IMG/VR virus record: IMGVR_UViG_3300025168_013179
Coordinates: 1-64,000 of that record
Source: a virus
Direction: 5' to 3' (one strand)
Length of the DNA: 64,000 nucleotides
A program made the translations under genes and the position numbers. The first letter of the stretch is position 1; each line of letters opens with the position of its first letter. Shown piece after piece: positions 8,174-15,376 of the stretch. The notes under the pieces were generated by a model. It was not told the DNA's origin and ran no database searches. It saw nothing but the letters and a program-made list of their open reading frames with translations.

Positions 8174-8617
8174 CTGTTTTCTTGAATACTTTTGTCTATA
8201 AGCTACTTCATATGTGAAATCTATTACCCGCTTTATAACAGCACACTTTTCATACTTCTCTAATTCTTCGAAATATGCTCTTAATATATCTAAACCTAAT
8301 ACTATATTCTCTAGATCATAATCTTCTCCTATTCTATATACCATACCATCTATATTATCTACATCTAACCTTTCTAGATACAGATAAATTTTATTAAAGT
8401 ATTTATATTGAACATTAAGCCTTACATTCTTATACGCCTTGCCATGGTTCTTAGTATACATCATATCCATTATATTGTAGTTCTCTACAGCTCTGGAAAC
8501 CATATTAAGGACAACATACGGGTTCTTTAGAGTATCTTCTACTCCATGCTCTTTATATACCTCTTCATCTCCTTGTTCAAAGAGTGAAAATAGTGTATGT
8601 GGATCTAGTTTATTCAA
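8165..8617 (-). CDS. Helical protein with TTG start, unknown
   Basis: A 150-residue, mostly helical acidic protein. The first in-frame start is TTG (8615-8617); an in-frame stop lies two codons upstream and the first internal Met is near residue 48, which would remove a well-formed N-terminal helix, so TTG is chosen. A late-like motif lies 23 nt upstream. No family recognised. Confidence 0.7.
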   Translation of the reverse strand: MNKLDPHTLFSLFEQGDEEVYKEHGVEDTLKNPYVVLNMVSRAVENYNIMDMMYTKNHGKAYKNVRLNVQYKYFNKIYLYLERLDVDNIDGMVYRIGEDYDLENIVLGLDILRAYFEELEKYEKCAVIKRVIDFTYEVAYRQKYSRKQLL

Positions 8618-8640
8618 GTTTTAGTTCGTATATTGTATAT

Positions 8641-8650
8641 ATATAAATAG
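8641..8650 (-). promoter_or_regulatory. Late-like motif, minus strand
   Basis: Minus strand reads CTATTTATAT, close to the late consensus, 23 nt before the TTG start at 8617. It abuts a plus-strand copy at 8651-8660, giving a back-to-back divergent pair. Confidence 0.45.
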
Positions 8651-8660
8651 ATATTTATTA
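8651..8660 (+). promoter_or_regulatory. Candidate late promoter motif, plus strand
   Basis: Plus strand ATATTTATTA followed by TAAAG, 10 nt before the ATG of the SGNH-type gene. The motif keeps its orientation relative to the gene on the opposite strand, which supports a directional signal. Confidence 0.6.
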
Positions 8661-8670
8661 TAAAGTCGTT

Positions 8671-9330
8671 ATGAAAAAACGTATAGTAAGCTTTGGATGT
8701 TCTTTTGTAAGAGGAAGCCATGACCAAGAAAACCCTAAAAGATCTAATATAGGTGATACTCCAACCAACCCAAAGCAACAGTACCATATAACTACATCCG
8801 GGTATAATAGTGGACGAGAAACATGCTTTACCTCTGAGCTAGGTGAACTAGTAGAGACTAGTACTAATAATCTAGGTATAGGAGGAAGCGGTATAAGATC
8901 TGCTGTATATAAAGCTTTAGATTATGTTGAGAACGATAAAAACGCTCTTAATAGTTATATCATTATAGGTATTAGTGAATTAAGCAGGTTTGACTTTATA
9001 AGACCTAGTATCGAAATGAAATGGCCTAAACTACAACCGCTAGATTATGCTAAATACTACGATAAACAAGATGTTGAATTTGAAATAAAGATGCTTTTAA
9101 AGCTTACATATGGGTATTTTAAAGAAATCAACATACCTATTCTGTTTATTAACACTATGAACGTAGATATAAGTACGAAAGATATAGTTCCTACCTTTAT
9201 ATTCCCTGATGGTAGTGAATACTGGAGAAGATACCTGACAGAAGCGGATTCTACCTACACTTATGAACATCCTAATGTAGCAGACCACAAACATCTGGCT
9301 AAATTACTAGCAGATAAGTTGGAATTCTGA
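8671..9330 (+). CDS. SGNH/GDSL-type hydrolase
   Basis: A 219-residue protein with the SGNH pattern: block I FGCSFVRG (nucleophile candidate S11), block II NNLGIGGSG (residues 66-74), block III-like GISELSR (100-106), and a C-terminal HPNVADHKHLA that would provide the catalytic His. These enzymes de-esterify or transfer acyl groups, often acetyl groups on sugars. It is one of few plus-strand genes and could modify surface or virion glycans; that is inference. A second, truncated gene with the same type of C-terminus lies at the right edge. Confidence 0.72.
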   Translation: MKKRIVSFGCSFVRGSHDQENPKRSNIGDTPTNPKQQYHITTSGYNSGRETCFTSELGELVETSTNNLGIGGSGIRSAVYKALDYVENDKNALNSYIIIGISELSRFDFIRPSIEMKWPKLQPLDYAKYYDKQDVEFEIKMLLKLTYGYFKEINIPILFINTMNVDISTKDIVPTFIFPDGSEYWRRYLTEADSTYTYEHPNVADHKHLAKLLADKLEF

Positions 9331-9349
9331 TGTATTATTCGTATATTGT
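9319..9349 (+). promoter_or_regulatory. TTG-N20-TATATTGT promoter, plus strand
   Basis: TTG 9319-9321 (inside the end of the SGNH-type gene), 20-nt spacer, box TATATTGT 9342-9349, then the AAATAAAGGTTATG leader ending at the ATG at 9372. Confidence 0.7.
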
Positions 9350-9371
9350 AGTATAAATATAAATAAAGGTT

Positions 9372-9527
9372 ATGGACGATTTTAAAATTACTGGATTAGG
9401 TGATGGTTTCCTTATAGGATTCTCATATTTCCCAAAAGATGAAAGAGCTGAAGGCTTCGAAGACGAAGATTGGACTGAAGTTAACATGTATCTTGGTTTA
9501 TTTAAGCTTACATGGAGGTATTTCTAG
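9372..9527 (+). CDS. Small acidic protein (51 aa), unknown
   Basis: ATG directly after the conserved AAATAAAGGTT leader; stop at 9525-9527. The protein begins MDDFKITGLGDGFLIGFSY and is acidic. It overlaps the next gene by 16 nt, suggesting coupling. Function unknown. Confidence 0.72.
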   Translation: MDDFKITGLGDGFLIGFSYFPKDERAEGFEDEDWTEVNMYLGLFKLTWRYF

Positions 9528-9976
9528 ATTATACCCTATATAGAAACTTAATTAGTCATGAGTTCTGTGATAGAATAGCTGAAAGCTTTAAGGATAACTA
9601 CATAGGTGTACCTCATGATATTGGTGATTGGCATCGAATAAACAAAGATCCCCTATATACGGAAATTCTTGAAATTTTTTCTCCCGTGATTCCCCATACT
9701 TATACCGTAAAGCAGATACATGTAAGTGAATACAAAAAAGGAGATAACTTAAGCAGCCATATAGACCCTAACTCAAATCTAACCGTAGTATCGGAAATCA
9801 GTAGTGCCGCTAGAGGAGGACGCTTTATAATCAATAAAGACACCTATATAGAGTTAAATAAAGGTGATGTGGTGACACTCAATGGCAGTAAGACAAAACA
9901 CGGTGTGGAGACAATAGAGGAAGGAAGTAGACTATCATTGAACATATGGATGCAATTGAATAGAGGACTATTATAA
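9512..9976 (+). CDS. 2-oxoglutarate/Fe(II) dioxygenase-like protein
   Basis: A 154-residue double-stranded beta-helix oxygenase of the prolyl-hydroxylase type. Iron ligands H83 and D85 (SSHIDPN) and H130 (KTKHGVE), with R140 (SRLSLNIW) to bind 2-oxoglutarate. Such phage enzymes hydroxylate proteins, nucleic acids or small molecules; the target is unknown. Length fits the minimal catalytic domain. It is the last plus-strand gene before a structured intergenic region. Confidence 0.85.
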   Translation: MEVFLDYTLYRNLISHEFCDRIAESFKDNYIGVPHDIGDWHRINKDPLYTEILEIFSPVIPHTYTVKQIHVSEYKKGDNLSSHIDPNSNLTVVSEISSAARGGRFIINKDTYIELNKGDVVTLNGSKTKHGVETIEEGSRLSLNIWMQLNRGLL

Positions 9977-10031
9977 CAATATATAAATATATATTACTAT
10001 ATACTCAAATTCTATAAGATTTATAACCACA

Positions 10032-10123
10032 GGTATAGCATAAATATAGCACGTTACCAACCCGTTAGGGAACTATACCGGCACTGTTACGGCAAGGTGA
10101 GGTCAAGGTGATGTCTACCTGCC
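10032..10123. other. Structured intergenic region between convergent genes
   Basis: The 147-nt gap between convergent genes (9977-10123) is GC-richer than its surroundings. GGTATAG (10032-10038) pairs with CTATACC (10073-10079) around a small CCC-GTTA-GGG hairpin (10061-10070). GGCA-A-GGT (10091-10098) pairs with ACCTGCC (10117-10123), which abuts the minus-strand stop. No long U tract follows. It could be a bidirectional terminator or a small structured RNA. Confidence 0.5.
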
Positions 10124-10315
10124 CTACTTTTTCTTGGATGTAATTTGTATTATAGCTCCTATAGCTACTAATGAGAAGAGAATTGTATGGAAAGGATTAG
10201 CCATTACTAGCCATAGTATGTATACCAGTCCATGTACTATATGTACTGCCATATAGCCTATAAGGCCTACCAGTACTATAGATAGGCCTATTGTTAATAT
10301 GTTCTTATATGCCAT
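10124..10315 (-). CDS. Small two-helix membrane protein
   Basis: A 63-residue protein with two hydrophobic helices (about residues 6-36 and 42-59) and a C-terminal KKK. No family recognised. It follows the 93-residue gene by 9 nt. A membrane modulator is possible, but nothing specific can be claimed. Confidence 0.65.
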   Translation of the reverse strand: MAYKNILTIGLSIVLVGLIGYMAVHIVHGLVYILWLVMANPFHTILFSLVAIGAIIQITSKKK

Positions 10316-10324
10316 AGATAGATA

Positions 10325-10606
10325 TTATATGTCTGATGACAACGTTAGAGGTACTAGTAATGTAGATGGTACTGATACCTTACCCATTGTAGCTGAGTCC
10401 ACTATGGCTTTACTACGATTGATCTTTACCACTCTACATACTTGACCCGATAGCTTCTTATGATCTACCATTACACTATCGCCAACGGCTAAGTCTAATA
10501 ATACATCCTTACCCTTCAAGTCTATGATGTTCGTTATACGTTTCCTTAATACTTTTAAGTCCTGGATAGACATTGCTCTTAACTCTGATGTTGATCTTAC
10601 GCTCAT
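10325..10606 (-). CDS. Small beta-barrel (KOW/SH3-like) protein, unknown
   Basis: A 93-residue protein with a helical N-terminus (SIQDLKVLRKRITNII) and a C-terminal small-barrel pattern (GDSVMVDHKKLSGQVCRVVKI) like KOW/SH3-like domains that bind nucleic acid or proteins. It has a strong TTG-N20 promoter and the standard leader. Function is not known; the barrel is inferred from the strand pattern. Confidence 0.7.
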   Translation of the reverse strand: MSVRSTSELRAMSIQDLKVLRKRITNIIDLKGKDVLLDLAVGDSVMVDHKKLSGQVCRVVKINRSKAIVDSATMGKVSVPSTLLVPLTLSSDI

Positions 10607-10634
10607 AACCTTTATTTGTTTTAATTATTATACC

Positions 10635-10665
10635 TTAATATAAGAAGAATAACTCGGGTAGCCAA
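10635..10665 (-). promoter_or_regulatory. TTG-N20-TATATTAA promoter
   Basis: TTG 10663-10665, box TATATTAA 10635-10642, 28 nt before the ATG at 10606. It has the extra GGCTACCCGAG block directly after TTG seen in a subset of these promoters. Confidence 0.8.
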
Positions 10666-11114
10666 CTTATTTATGCTTATTCCGGTATTCGGACCGTTAC
10701 CCTATATTAGGTACATTCATCGTTACCAACTATTTACATGGTTATTTTCCGGTAAAAAACAGTACATTATTCACATTTCAAGCTTCTATATAGGAAAGAA
10801 ATAAAATAGACACACAGGTCTCTCTACTATTAATTACGTTTCACACACATCACCTATGTCCTATTCTATACATTATATATGTTTATATGTCTATATCTAT
10901 ATATCATTATATACTTATATGTTCTCTTCTATACTTATACCTTATAAGAGGTTAGTACCCCATTGTCTACATTATATAGCTTATCTCTCCTATGTTATCT
11001 ATTGTAAATGGTATCTATGTCTAGCCTCAGCCTTACACTACCTCAGCCACATTGTCATATATGGCCATATGCTATAGGATGGTTGGAAGAATCATATGAA
11101 CGTTAGTGAAATAT
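10666..11114. other. Gene-poor AT-rich region
   Basis: About 450 nt without a gene I can support. The left part has short GC words (CCGGTATTCGG; CGTTACCAAC at 10721-10730, also at 10052-10061). The part from about 10860 is a degenerate run of TATAT-type words, low in complexity. A 73-codon plus-strand frame here is rich in Tyr/Ile only because of that run. An AT-rich unwinding or regulatory region is possible, but I see no clear signal. Confidence 0.5.
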
Positions 11115-11140
11115 GCGCGTGGCACCTTCGGTGGAGAGAG
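11115..11140 (+). repeat. GC-rich hairpin element, copy 1
   Basis: GCGCGTGG, then CACC-TTC-GGTG hairpin, then GAGAGAG. It lies 11 nt beyond the stop of the minus-strand gene ending at 11152. Compared with copies 2 and 3, two stem pairs change on both sides (G-C to A-T, A-T to C-G), so the stem is kept. Confidence 0.7.
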
Positions 11141-11151
11141 ATCACCCCCCC

Positions 11152-11757
11152 TCATTCATAAGCTCTCGGCGAGGGCATGCCTGCATACGAACACCAATCC
11201 GGATCATCATACTGTCCCTTAAACCAATTCTTATACTCGGTAAGGTTCCATTGCTTACCCTCTAGCTTACAATACTGTTCGAAGTCTTGTTGATTAACCT
11301 CATACCCCCAATGTAATAATGATTGTTGTATCCTAGGTGATACATTCCAATTGCCTGTCTCTATCATTCTCTTATAGATCCTCTTCCTCCATCTACCGTT
11401 AACACCACAAAAGTCTTGCCATCGTCTAATCTGCCTATCGTCGTCTGGATGCCTTCTACCACTGGAGTACTTACAATACCATTCAAACCAACCATATGGA
11501 TCATCTTCATGCATCCATTTCATATCGCACCAATACTTATAGTCCATCCCACTCCTTACTTTATACTTATTCTTCTTAGGAGAGTACTTCTCTCCCTCGT
11601 ATAAGCTTCTATCTAACCCATCGAAATGGTATTTGAATAGTTGACAGTATTGAGTATCACCGCTTAGGTTCTCTTCTCCGAAGTAACTTCCTCCGAAAGC
11701 ACCTCTCTCTATCATCTCTCTAGGAGTTAATATAGGATAGAAGTCTAACTTACTCAT
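11152..11757 (-). CDS. Trp/Tyr-rich conserved protein, unknown
   Basis: A 201-residue protein unusually rich in Trp, Tyr, Asp and Arg. The centre has DPYGWFEWYCKYSSGRR followed by DDDRQIRRW and GRWRKRIYK, a pattern I recall from uncharacterised proteins in algae, fungi, bacteria and large viruses; no function is known to me. Its ATG overlaps the stop of the 53-residue gene upstream by 1 nt. Hairpin elements flank it on both sides (copy 1 after the stop, copy 2 before the start). Confidence 0.75.
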   Translation of the reverse strand: MSKLDFYPILTPREMIERGAFGGSYFGEENLSGDTQYCQLFKYHFDGLDRSLYEGEKYSPKKNKYKVRSGMDYKYWCDMKWMHEDDPYGWFEWYCKYSSGRRHPDDDRQIRRWQDFCGVNGRWRKRIYKRMIETGNWNVSPRIQQSLLHWGYEVNQQDFEQYCKLEGKQWNLTEYKNWFKGQYDDPDWCSYAGMPSPRAYE

Positions 11758-11918
11758 TACTTAGTTGAATTTGCGCGTGGCGACTTCGTCGAGAGAGGAG
11801 AAACGCCCTCACTCTCCCTCAAAGCCTCTATATCAAACCCCCACCCTTGCAGAGCTTGATCTAATTTAAATTGTTTATCATCCATCCAATGCCACTCACT
11901 TGTACTGTTTATTATCAT
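11757..11918 (-). CDS. Small protein (53 aa) whose end contains hairpin element
   Basis: ATG at 11916-11918 after the standard AAATAAAGGTT leader; stop TAA at 11757-11759 overlaps the next ATG by 1 nt. The N-terminal half (MIINSTSEWHWMDDKQFKL) looks like an ordinary protein; the last 16 or so residues (VSPLSTKSPRANST region) are encoded by the GC-rich element. The element may have inserted into, and replaced, an older C-terminus. Confidence 0.65.
   Translation of the reverse strand: MIINSTSEWHWMDDKQFKLDQALQGWGFDIEALRESEGVSPLSTKSPRANSTK
11773..11797 (+). repeat. GC-rich hairpin element, copy 2
   Basis: GCGCGTGG, then CGAC-TTC-GTCG hairpin, then AGAGAG, followed by GAGAAACGCCCTC. Identical in its core to copy 3 (58055), 46 kb away. 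Here it is inside coding sequence, just before a translationally coupled start. Confidence 0.75.
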
Positions 11919-11927
11919 AACCTTTAT

Positions 11928-12128
11928 TTATAAATTATACTTCTTTTTATATATCTCTTTAAAGCTCTTACCCACTCCTAGTGCTACTATCTCATCATAG
12001 TAAGCTATTCTACTGGATCGTTTAGTAATAAGTTTATCAGGACAGTTGAGATCTTTAAAGACTCTTAGCTTCATTCTACCTCTTTGTCCTTTAGTTACTA
12101 CATAGATTGGTATGATCTTCTTTACCAT
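11928..12128 (-). CDS. Small basic protein, unknown
   Basis: A 66-residue basic protein (start MVKKIIPIYVVTKGQRG). A longer start exists upstream, but the ATG at 12126-12128 overlaps the end of the preceding small gene by 7 nt and gives a more natural N-terminus. No motif recognised. Confidence 0.68.
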   Translation of the reverse strand: MVKKIIPIYVVTKGQRGRMKLRVFKDLNCPDKLITKRSSRIAYYDEIVALGVGKSFKEIYKKKYNL

Positions 12129-12259
12129 ACCCATTGTATTAGTACAGATACTAATGAACATACAGCAGCTGCAAAAGCTGTTAGCAGAATTAACTTCATT
12201 GAATCGGTTTCTTTTTCCGGAGATCGTCCTTGATTGGACCTATATTGTCTTTTTTTCAT
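12122..12259 (-). CDS. Small single-helix membrane protein (45 aa)
   Basis: ATG at 12257-12259 after the AAATAAAGGTT leader. A basic N-terminal half (MKKRQYRSNQGRSPEKE) is followed by one transmembrane helix (LILLTAFAAAVCSLVSVLI). It overlaps the next gene by 7 nt. Function unknown. Confidence 0.65.
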   Translation of the reverse strand: MKKRQYRSNQGRSPEKETDSMKLILLTAFAAAVCSLVSVLIQWVW

Positions 12260-12283
12260 AACCTTTATTTTTAAACTGTTTAC

Positions 12284-12409
12284 TTATGCAATATACCTAC
12301 TCTTGCTCTTCCATATCACTCTATTGGAGGTACTGAAGAACTTCTTTCTACGGGCATTAGCATAGTCTAATCTTAGACCTTTTTGGTCTGGCATCATATT
12401 ACTGTTCAT
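12284..12409 (-). CDS. Small basic protein (41 aa)
   Basis: Starts in an ATGA overlap with the stop of the 74-residue gene (12406-12409). Sequence is MNSNMMPDQKGLRLDY followed by a Lys/Arg-rich end (RRKKFF, WKSKSRY). The coupling and intact frame support a gene; basic charge suggests nucleic acid binding, which is only a guess. Confidence 0.6.
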   Translation of the reverse strand: MNSNMMPDQKGLRLDYANARRKKFFSTSNRVIWKSKSRYIA

Positions 12410-12630
12410 TTATTCTTAATTAATGTTCTTTGAATCTTTAGATAACTCTTTAAAAGACTAAACTGTTTTAAAATAGTCTTATTGTTACCTATAAATAGGT
12501 CAGAAAACCTATTCTTAACCAAGTCTACATAGGTTTCTGCTTGTTTTAGATGTATCATATTATCGCAGCTAGTAATCACTTTTAAGCTTTTCTCTACTGC
12601 AATAAAGAAGTTAGTTCTCATATTTGTCAT
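12406..12630 (-). CDS. Small helical protein, unknown
   Basis: A 74-residue helical, basic protein (LKQAETYVDLVKNRF, then KQFSLLKSYLKIQRTL). It overlaps both neighbours by a few bases in a five-gene chain running from 13529. No family recognised. Confidence 0.68.
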   Translation of the reverse strand: MTNMRTNFFIAVEKSLKVITSCDNMIHLKQAETYVDLVKNRFSDLFIGNNKTILKQFSLLKSYLKIQRTLIKNK

Positions 12631-13529
12631 TATGCTGAAACTTTATTAGTTACTACATTCCATTTTATGGAAGTATTTGCAACAGAGTCTTCGATATTAC
12701 TAACTCTTACTCTATCTTCATGGTAAGTATGTAAGTATTCTACCATTTCCTCAGTCTTGTTATCCCATCTTCTTAGCACTCTTTCTATAGTAACATTACA
12801 AGACTTACCTGAATAAGACATTTTATCTACCTTCATTTTCTTTATACTACCGAAGCCATAATCATATCTTACCTGTAAATAAGGTAAATCTTTAGAGGTA
12901 AATTCCACTCCTTCTTTAAGATCTCTCATTAAAGTATCGGTTTTAAAGTTCTTTCTATCCTGTATTATCTTATCAACATCCTTTCTAAGTTCAGATAACT
13001 CACTATTTAGTTTATCAAACTTTGCTCTAGTCTTCTCATATATCTTATTGATTGCACCTAATATGTCATCTTGATGATCAATTATCATCATAGCTAATCT
13101 ACCGTTAAACATAAACCTATCTAAAGTAGCTTTATCATAATGCTCTGAGTAAGAAGATGAACCTAAGCCTATCTTAGTAAATCTAGCAGCTCCAGACTCT
13201 TGACCTCTCCAATCATTACCTTCTATGTATACAGTACATAATCTATTTCTAGAGTACTTTTTAACCGTAACATAGTCATTTTTCTTTTCATCCCATTCTT
13301 CTTTCTCAAACTCTTCACCTTTAGCACTTACTTCCATATAAGAAGTAGAGTTACTAAAATGAATATCTTCTAGATCAGTTTCAAGACCTTTAAAGAAAGA
13401 AGTAACCTCTGCTACTATCTCACTATCTCTTTTCTTCTCTAGTTCATTCTTCTTACTGAAGATTATTTCTTTAGCATCTTCTAGCTTAGTTTGTTTTTCG
13501 TTTAACGCATTAAATATTGAATCTGACAT
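12630..13529 (-). CDS. Coiled-coil protein, unknown
   Basis: A 299-residue protein. Residues 8-50 and about 155-200 form charged coiled coils; the middle (VYIEGNDWRGQESGAARFTKIG) and end look like a mixed alpha/beta domain. It has its own TTG-N20 promoter and leader and heads a chain of small genes, so it is likely made with the first genes after infection. No known family. Confidence 0.72.
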   Translation of the reverse strand: MSDSIFNALNEKQTKLEDAKEIIFSKKNELEKKRDSEIVAEVTSFFKGLETDLEDIHFSNSTSYMEVSAKGEEFEKEEWDEKKNDYVTVKKYSRNRLCTVYIEGNDWRGQESGAARFTKIGLGSSSYSEHYDKATLDRFMFNGRLAMMIIDHQDDILGAINKIYEKTRAKFDKLNSELSELRKDVDKIIQDRKNFKTDTLMRDLKEGVEFTSKDLPYLQVRYDYGFGSIKKMKVDKMSYSGKSCNVTIERVLRRWDNKTEEMVEYLHTYHEDRVRVSNIEDSVANTSIKWNVVTNKVSA

Positions 13530-13560
13530 AACCTTTATTTGTTTTAAATTATTTATACTA

Positions 13561-13591
13561 TAAATATAAGAATACTTCTCCGACTTTCCAA
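13561..13591 (-). promoter_or_regulatory. TTG-N20-TATATTTA promoter
   Basis: TTG 13589-13591, box TATATTTA 13561-13568, 31 nt before the ATG at 13529, with the AAATAAAGGTTATG leader. Confidence 0.8.
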
Positions 13592-13622
13592 CTGTTTCAC
13601 TAGTTATTTCCTAAGAAAGTTA

Positions 13623-13859
13623 CTACCTTCTAACTTTATGGAGATTACTACCCCATCCAGTTCTTCTATCCATCGAAGCTATATCCTTAGCTACTTCTGG
13701 ATCTTTAATTACTTCTGTTTCACAATAATCAGTTTTACCTGAAATGATACTCCTAACGTACCACTTACTAGAAGTAGAGCAGCTAACACAAGTTTTAGTA
13801 CCCGGTATAGCTTTAACCCTCAACGGATTTATAGTCTCATTACATTTGATACAGTTCAT
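13623..13859 (-). CDS. DksA/TraR-like zinc-finger protein
   Basis: A 78-residue protein with C3-x2-C6 and C24-x2-C27 (MNCIKCNETINPLRVKAIP, then TCVSCS), the C4 zinc finger of the DksA/TraR family (compare their IPxxRl.A.P...C..C). These proteins can enter the RNA polymerase secondary channel and alter promoter use, although the long coiled coil of DksA is missing here. The layout is similar to the 130-residue protein at 23249-23641, suggesting paralogues. Confidence 0.68.
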   Translation of the reverse strand: MNCIKCNETINPLRVKAIPGTKTCVSCSTSSKWYVRSIISGKTDYCETEVIKDPEVAKDIASMDRRTGWGSNLHKVRR

Positions 13860-13860
13860 A

Positions 13861-14097
13861 CTAAAATGGTAATGGTTCGTCCTTTTTTTCTTTAGGAGTA
13901 AATGTTGGATTATCTAACTTACGATAATATGTTGAAGCAAACGGCTGTTCACCAATCTCTTTAACCTCTACATTCTGAGAGTGTCTTCTATTATCTATTG
14001 ATAATCTTAAATCATTAGCACGTTTCTTAGCCATATAATCATTATCGGCGTAAACATACATTTCCATAGTAACAACGTATCTTTTATTTTCGCTCAT
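13861..14097 (-). CDS. Small protein, unknown
   Basis: A 78-residue protein with a ferredoxin-like strand-helix-strand pattern (RYVVTMEMYVYADNDYMAKKRAND) and a charged tail ending in DEPLPF. It lies 1 nt from the zinc-finger gene. No known family. Confidence 0.68.
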   Translation of the reverse strand: MSENKRYVVTMEMYVYADNDYMAKKRANDLRLSIDNRRHSQNVEVKEIGEQPFASTYYRKLDNPTFTPKEKKDEPLPF

Positions 14098-14107
14098 ATT
14101 TTTAATT

Positions 14108-14305
14108 TTAGTAAAACATTCTATTCCAAGTCAACCAAGATGGTTCACTTACTTTCTGAGTACCTCTTAGAACGATACATCTATTACCATCCTCACTCAC
14201 ATCCACTAATGTATTATCTCCACAGTAGTCAGAACCAATTGCAGCTCTTAACTCATCAATCTTACCTAAACCATCCATCTCATCTTGAATACTTAAATTT
14301 ATCAT
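14108..14305 (-). CDS. Small protein, unknown
   Basis: A 65-residue protein (start MINLSIQDEMDGLGKIDE) containing Trp near the end. It is first in the operon with the 78-residue gene and the zinc finger, downstream of a strong TTG-N20 promoter. Function unknown. Confidence 0.68.
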   Translation of the reverse strand: MINLSIQDEMDGLGKIDELRAAIGSDYCGDNTLVDVSEDGNRCIVLRGTQKVSEPSWLTWNRMFY

Positions 14306-14332
14306 AACCTTTATTGTTTTAATTATTATACC

Positions 14333-14363
14333 TTAATATAAGAATAATACCTCGGGGAGGCAA
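14333..14363 (-). promoter_or_regulatory. TTG-N20-TATATTAA promoter
   Basis: TTG 14361-14363 followed by CCTCCCCGAG, box TATATTAA 14333-14340, 27 nt before the ATG at 14305. Confidence 0.82.
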
Positions 14364-14389
14364 CTAGTTACTAAGTTATTTTTACTTAA

Positions 14390-14605
14390 TTAACTAATGT
14401 ATAGACTATTTGATTCAAACGTATCTTCATGAACCGTAACTTTATCATCCGCATAAGCTATCATTCCAATACCATCAGTATCTATTTGGTATTTATTCAT
14501 ACCTAAATAGGCAATTAGTTTAGCTGGACGATTAACTAGCTCACCATTGTGAGTTAATCCTTCCATGTAGAAAATGTCGTTTACTTTTAAATCTTTAATT
14601 GTCAT
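14390..14605 (-). CDS. Small beta-rich protein, unknown
   Basis: A 71-residue protein with a small-barrel look (LKVNDIFYMEGLTHNGE, then AKLIAYLGMNKYQIDTD). It may be a DNA- or protein-binding barrel like the 93-residue protein at 10325-10606, with which it shares promoter type. No family recognised. Confidence 0.68.
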   Translation of the reverse strand: MTIKDLKVNDIFYMEGLTHNGELVNRPAKLIAYLGMNKYQIDTDGIGMIAYADDKVTVHEDTFESNSLYIS

Positions 14606-14638
14606 AACCTTTATTTTTATTTACTTATTAATTATACC

Positions 14639-14669
14639 TTAATATAAGAAGAATATCTCGGGGAGGCAA
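14639..14669 (-). promoter_or_regulatory. TTG-N20-TATATTAA promoter
   Basis: TTG 14667-14669 followed by CCTCCCCGAG, box TATATTAA 14639-14646, 33 nt before the ATG at 14605. It fills the gap between the A-type carrier gene and this gene. Confidence 0.82.
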
Positions 14670-14673
14670 CTAT

Positions 14674-15003
14674 TTACAGTGAAAAGCTTTCACCACATCC
14701 ACACGTTCTATTTGCATTAGGATTGTTAAATACAAAACCTTTTCCATTTAATCCACCTGAGAATTCAAGGATAGTTCCTATAAGGTATAGAAAACTCTTA
14801 TTATCGACAATGATCTTTATACCATTGTCTTCATATACCTTATCGCTTTCCTCCATTTTACTATCAAAGTTTAAATCATATGAGAGACCAGAGCATCCTC
14901 CACTCTTAACTCCTACTCTAACGTAATCGTTTATGTGGCTAAGTCCATCTGCCTCCATAAGTTTAATTACTTCAGATTTAGCTTGTTCTGAGACTTTAAT
15001 CAT
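14674..15003 (-). CDS. A-type iron-sulfur cluster carrier (IscA/ErpA-like)
   Basis: A 109-residue protein of the HesB/IscA/ErpA family. The three cluster ligands are present: C37 (SGGCSGLSY), C101 and C103 (TCGCGESF), with the usual spacing and length. A-type carriers pass Fe-S clusters to apo-proteins. In this phage, possible clients include the Cas4/AddB-type nuclease at 46522-47439 or host enzymes. It is followed by a 121-residue membrane protein gene 7 nt upstream in the operon. Confidence 0.92.
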   Translation of the reverse strand: MIKVSEQAKSEVIKLMEADGLSHINDYVRVGVKSGGCSGLSYDLNFDSKMEESDKVYEDNGIKIIVDNKSFLYLIGTILEFSGGLNGKGFVFNNPNANRTCGCGESFSL

Positions 15004-15010
15004 TTCTCTA

Positions 15011-15376
15011 TCATTCTTTCCAGTATGCTTGAATAAATATAATAGAAAAGCAAAGAAATAACTGTGCTCCTATCTTCCAAGTAAACGGTTCTTTAAAGTA
15101 GTACTGAATGAGTATGGCATAGCATATCATACCTAATGAAAAGCCTACGAATCTAGCTCCCCATATAGAACCTCCGTAACCTATCATGTTATACTTAGTA
15201 GCAGTCATAAATAAGTACGTAAGGGGAATAGCTAGTACATACCAACCCCACCAAGTCTCATCAAGTTTTGGATATTTAAATTGAAAATTGTGTTGATACC
15301 AAGCACCTACTTGACCTAAGATAGTCATAATAAGCCCTAATCCAATATAATACCAATTTAATTCACCTTTAGGCAT
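15011..15376 (-). CDS. Four-helix membrane protein, unknown
   Basis: A 121-residue inner-membrane protein with about four transmembrane helices (for example LGLIMTILGQVGAW, WYVLAIPLTYLFMTAT, GARFVGFSLGMICYAIL). The layout resembles small multidrug/DMT-type transporters or marine-phage membrane proteins, but no specific family is certain. It overlaps the upstream 62-residue gene by 8 nt. Confidence 0.7.
   Translation of the reverse strand: MPKGELNWYYIGLGLIMTILGQVGAWYQHNFQFKYPKLDETWWGWYVLAIPLTYLFMTATKYNMIGYGGSIWGARFVGFSLGMICYAILIQYYFKEPFTWKIGAQLFLCFSIIFIQAYWKE

Noticed and set aside
10856-11077. Plus-strand 73-codon open frame rich in Tyr and Ile
   Set aside because: Its composition follows from a TATAT-type low-complexity run; it has no promoter, leader or recognisable domain.
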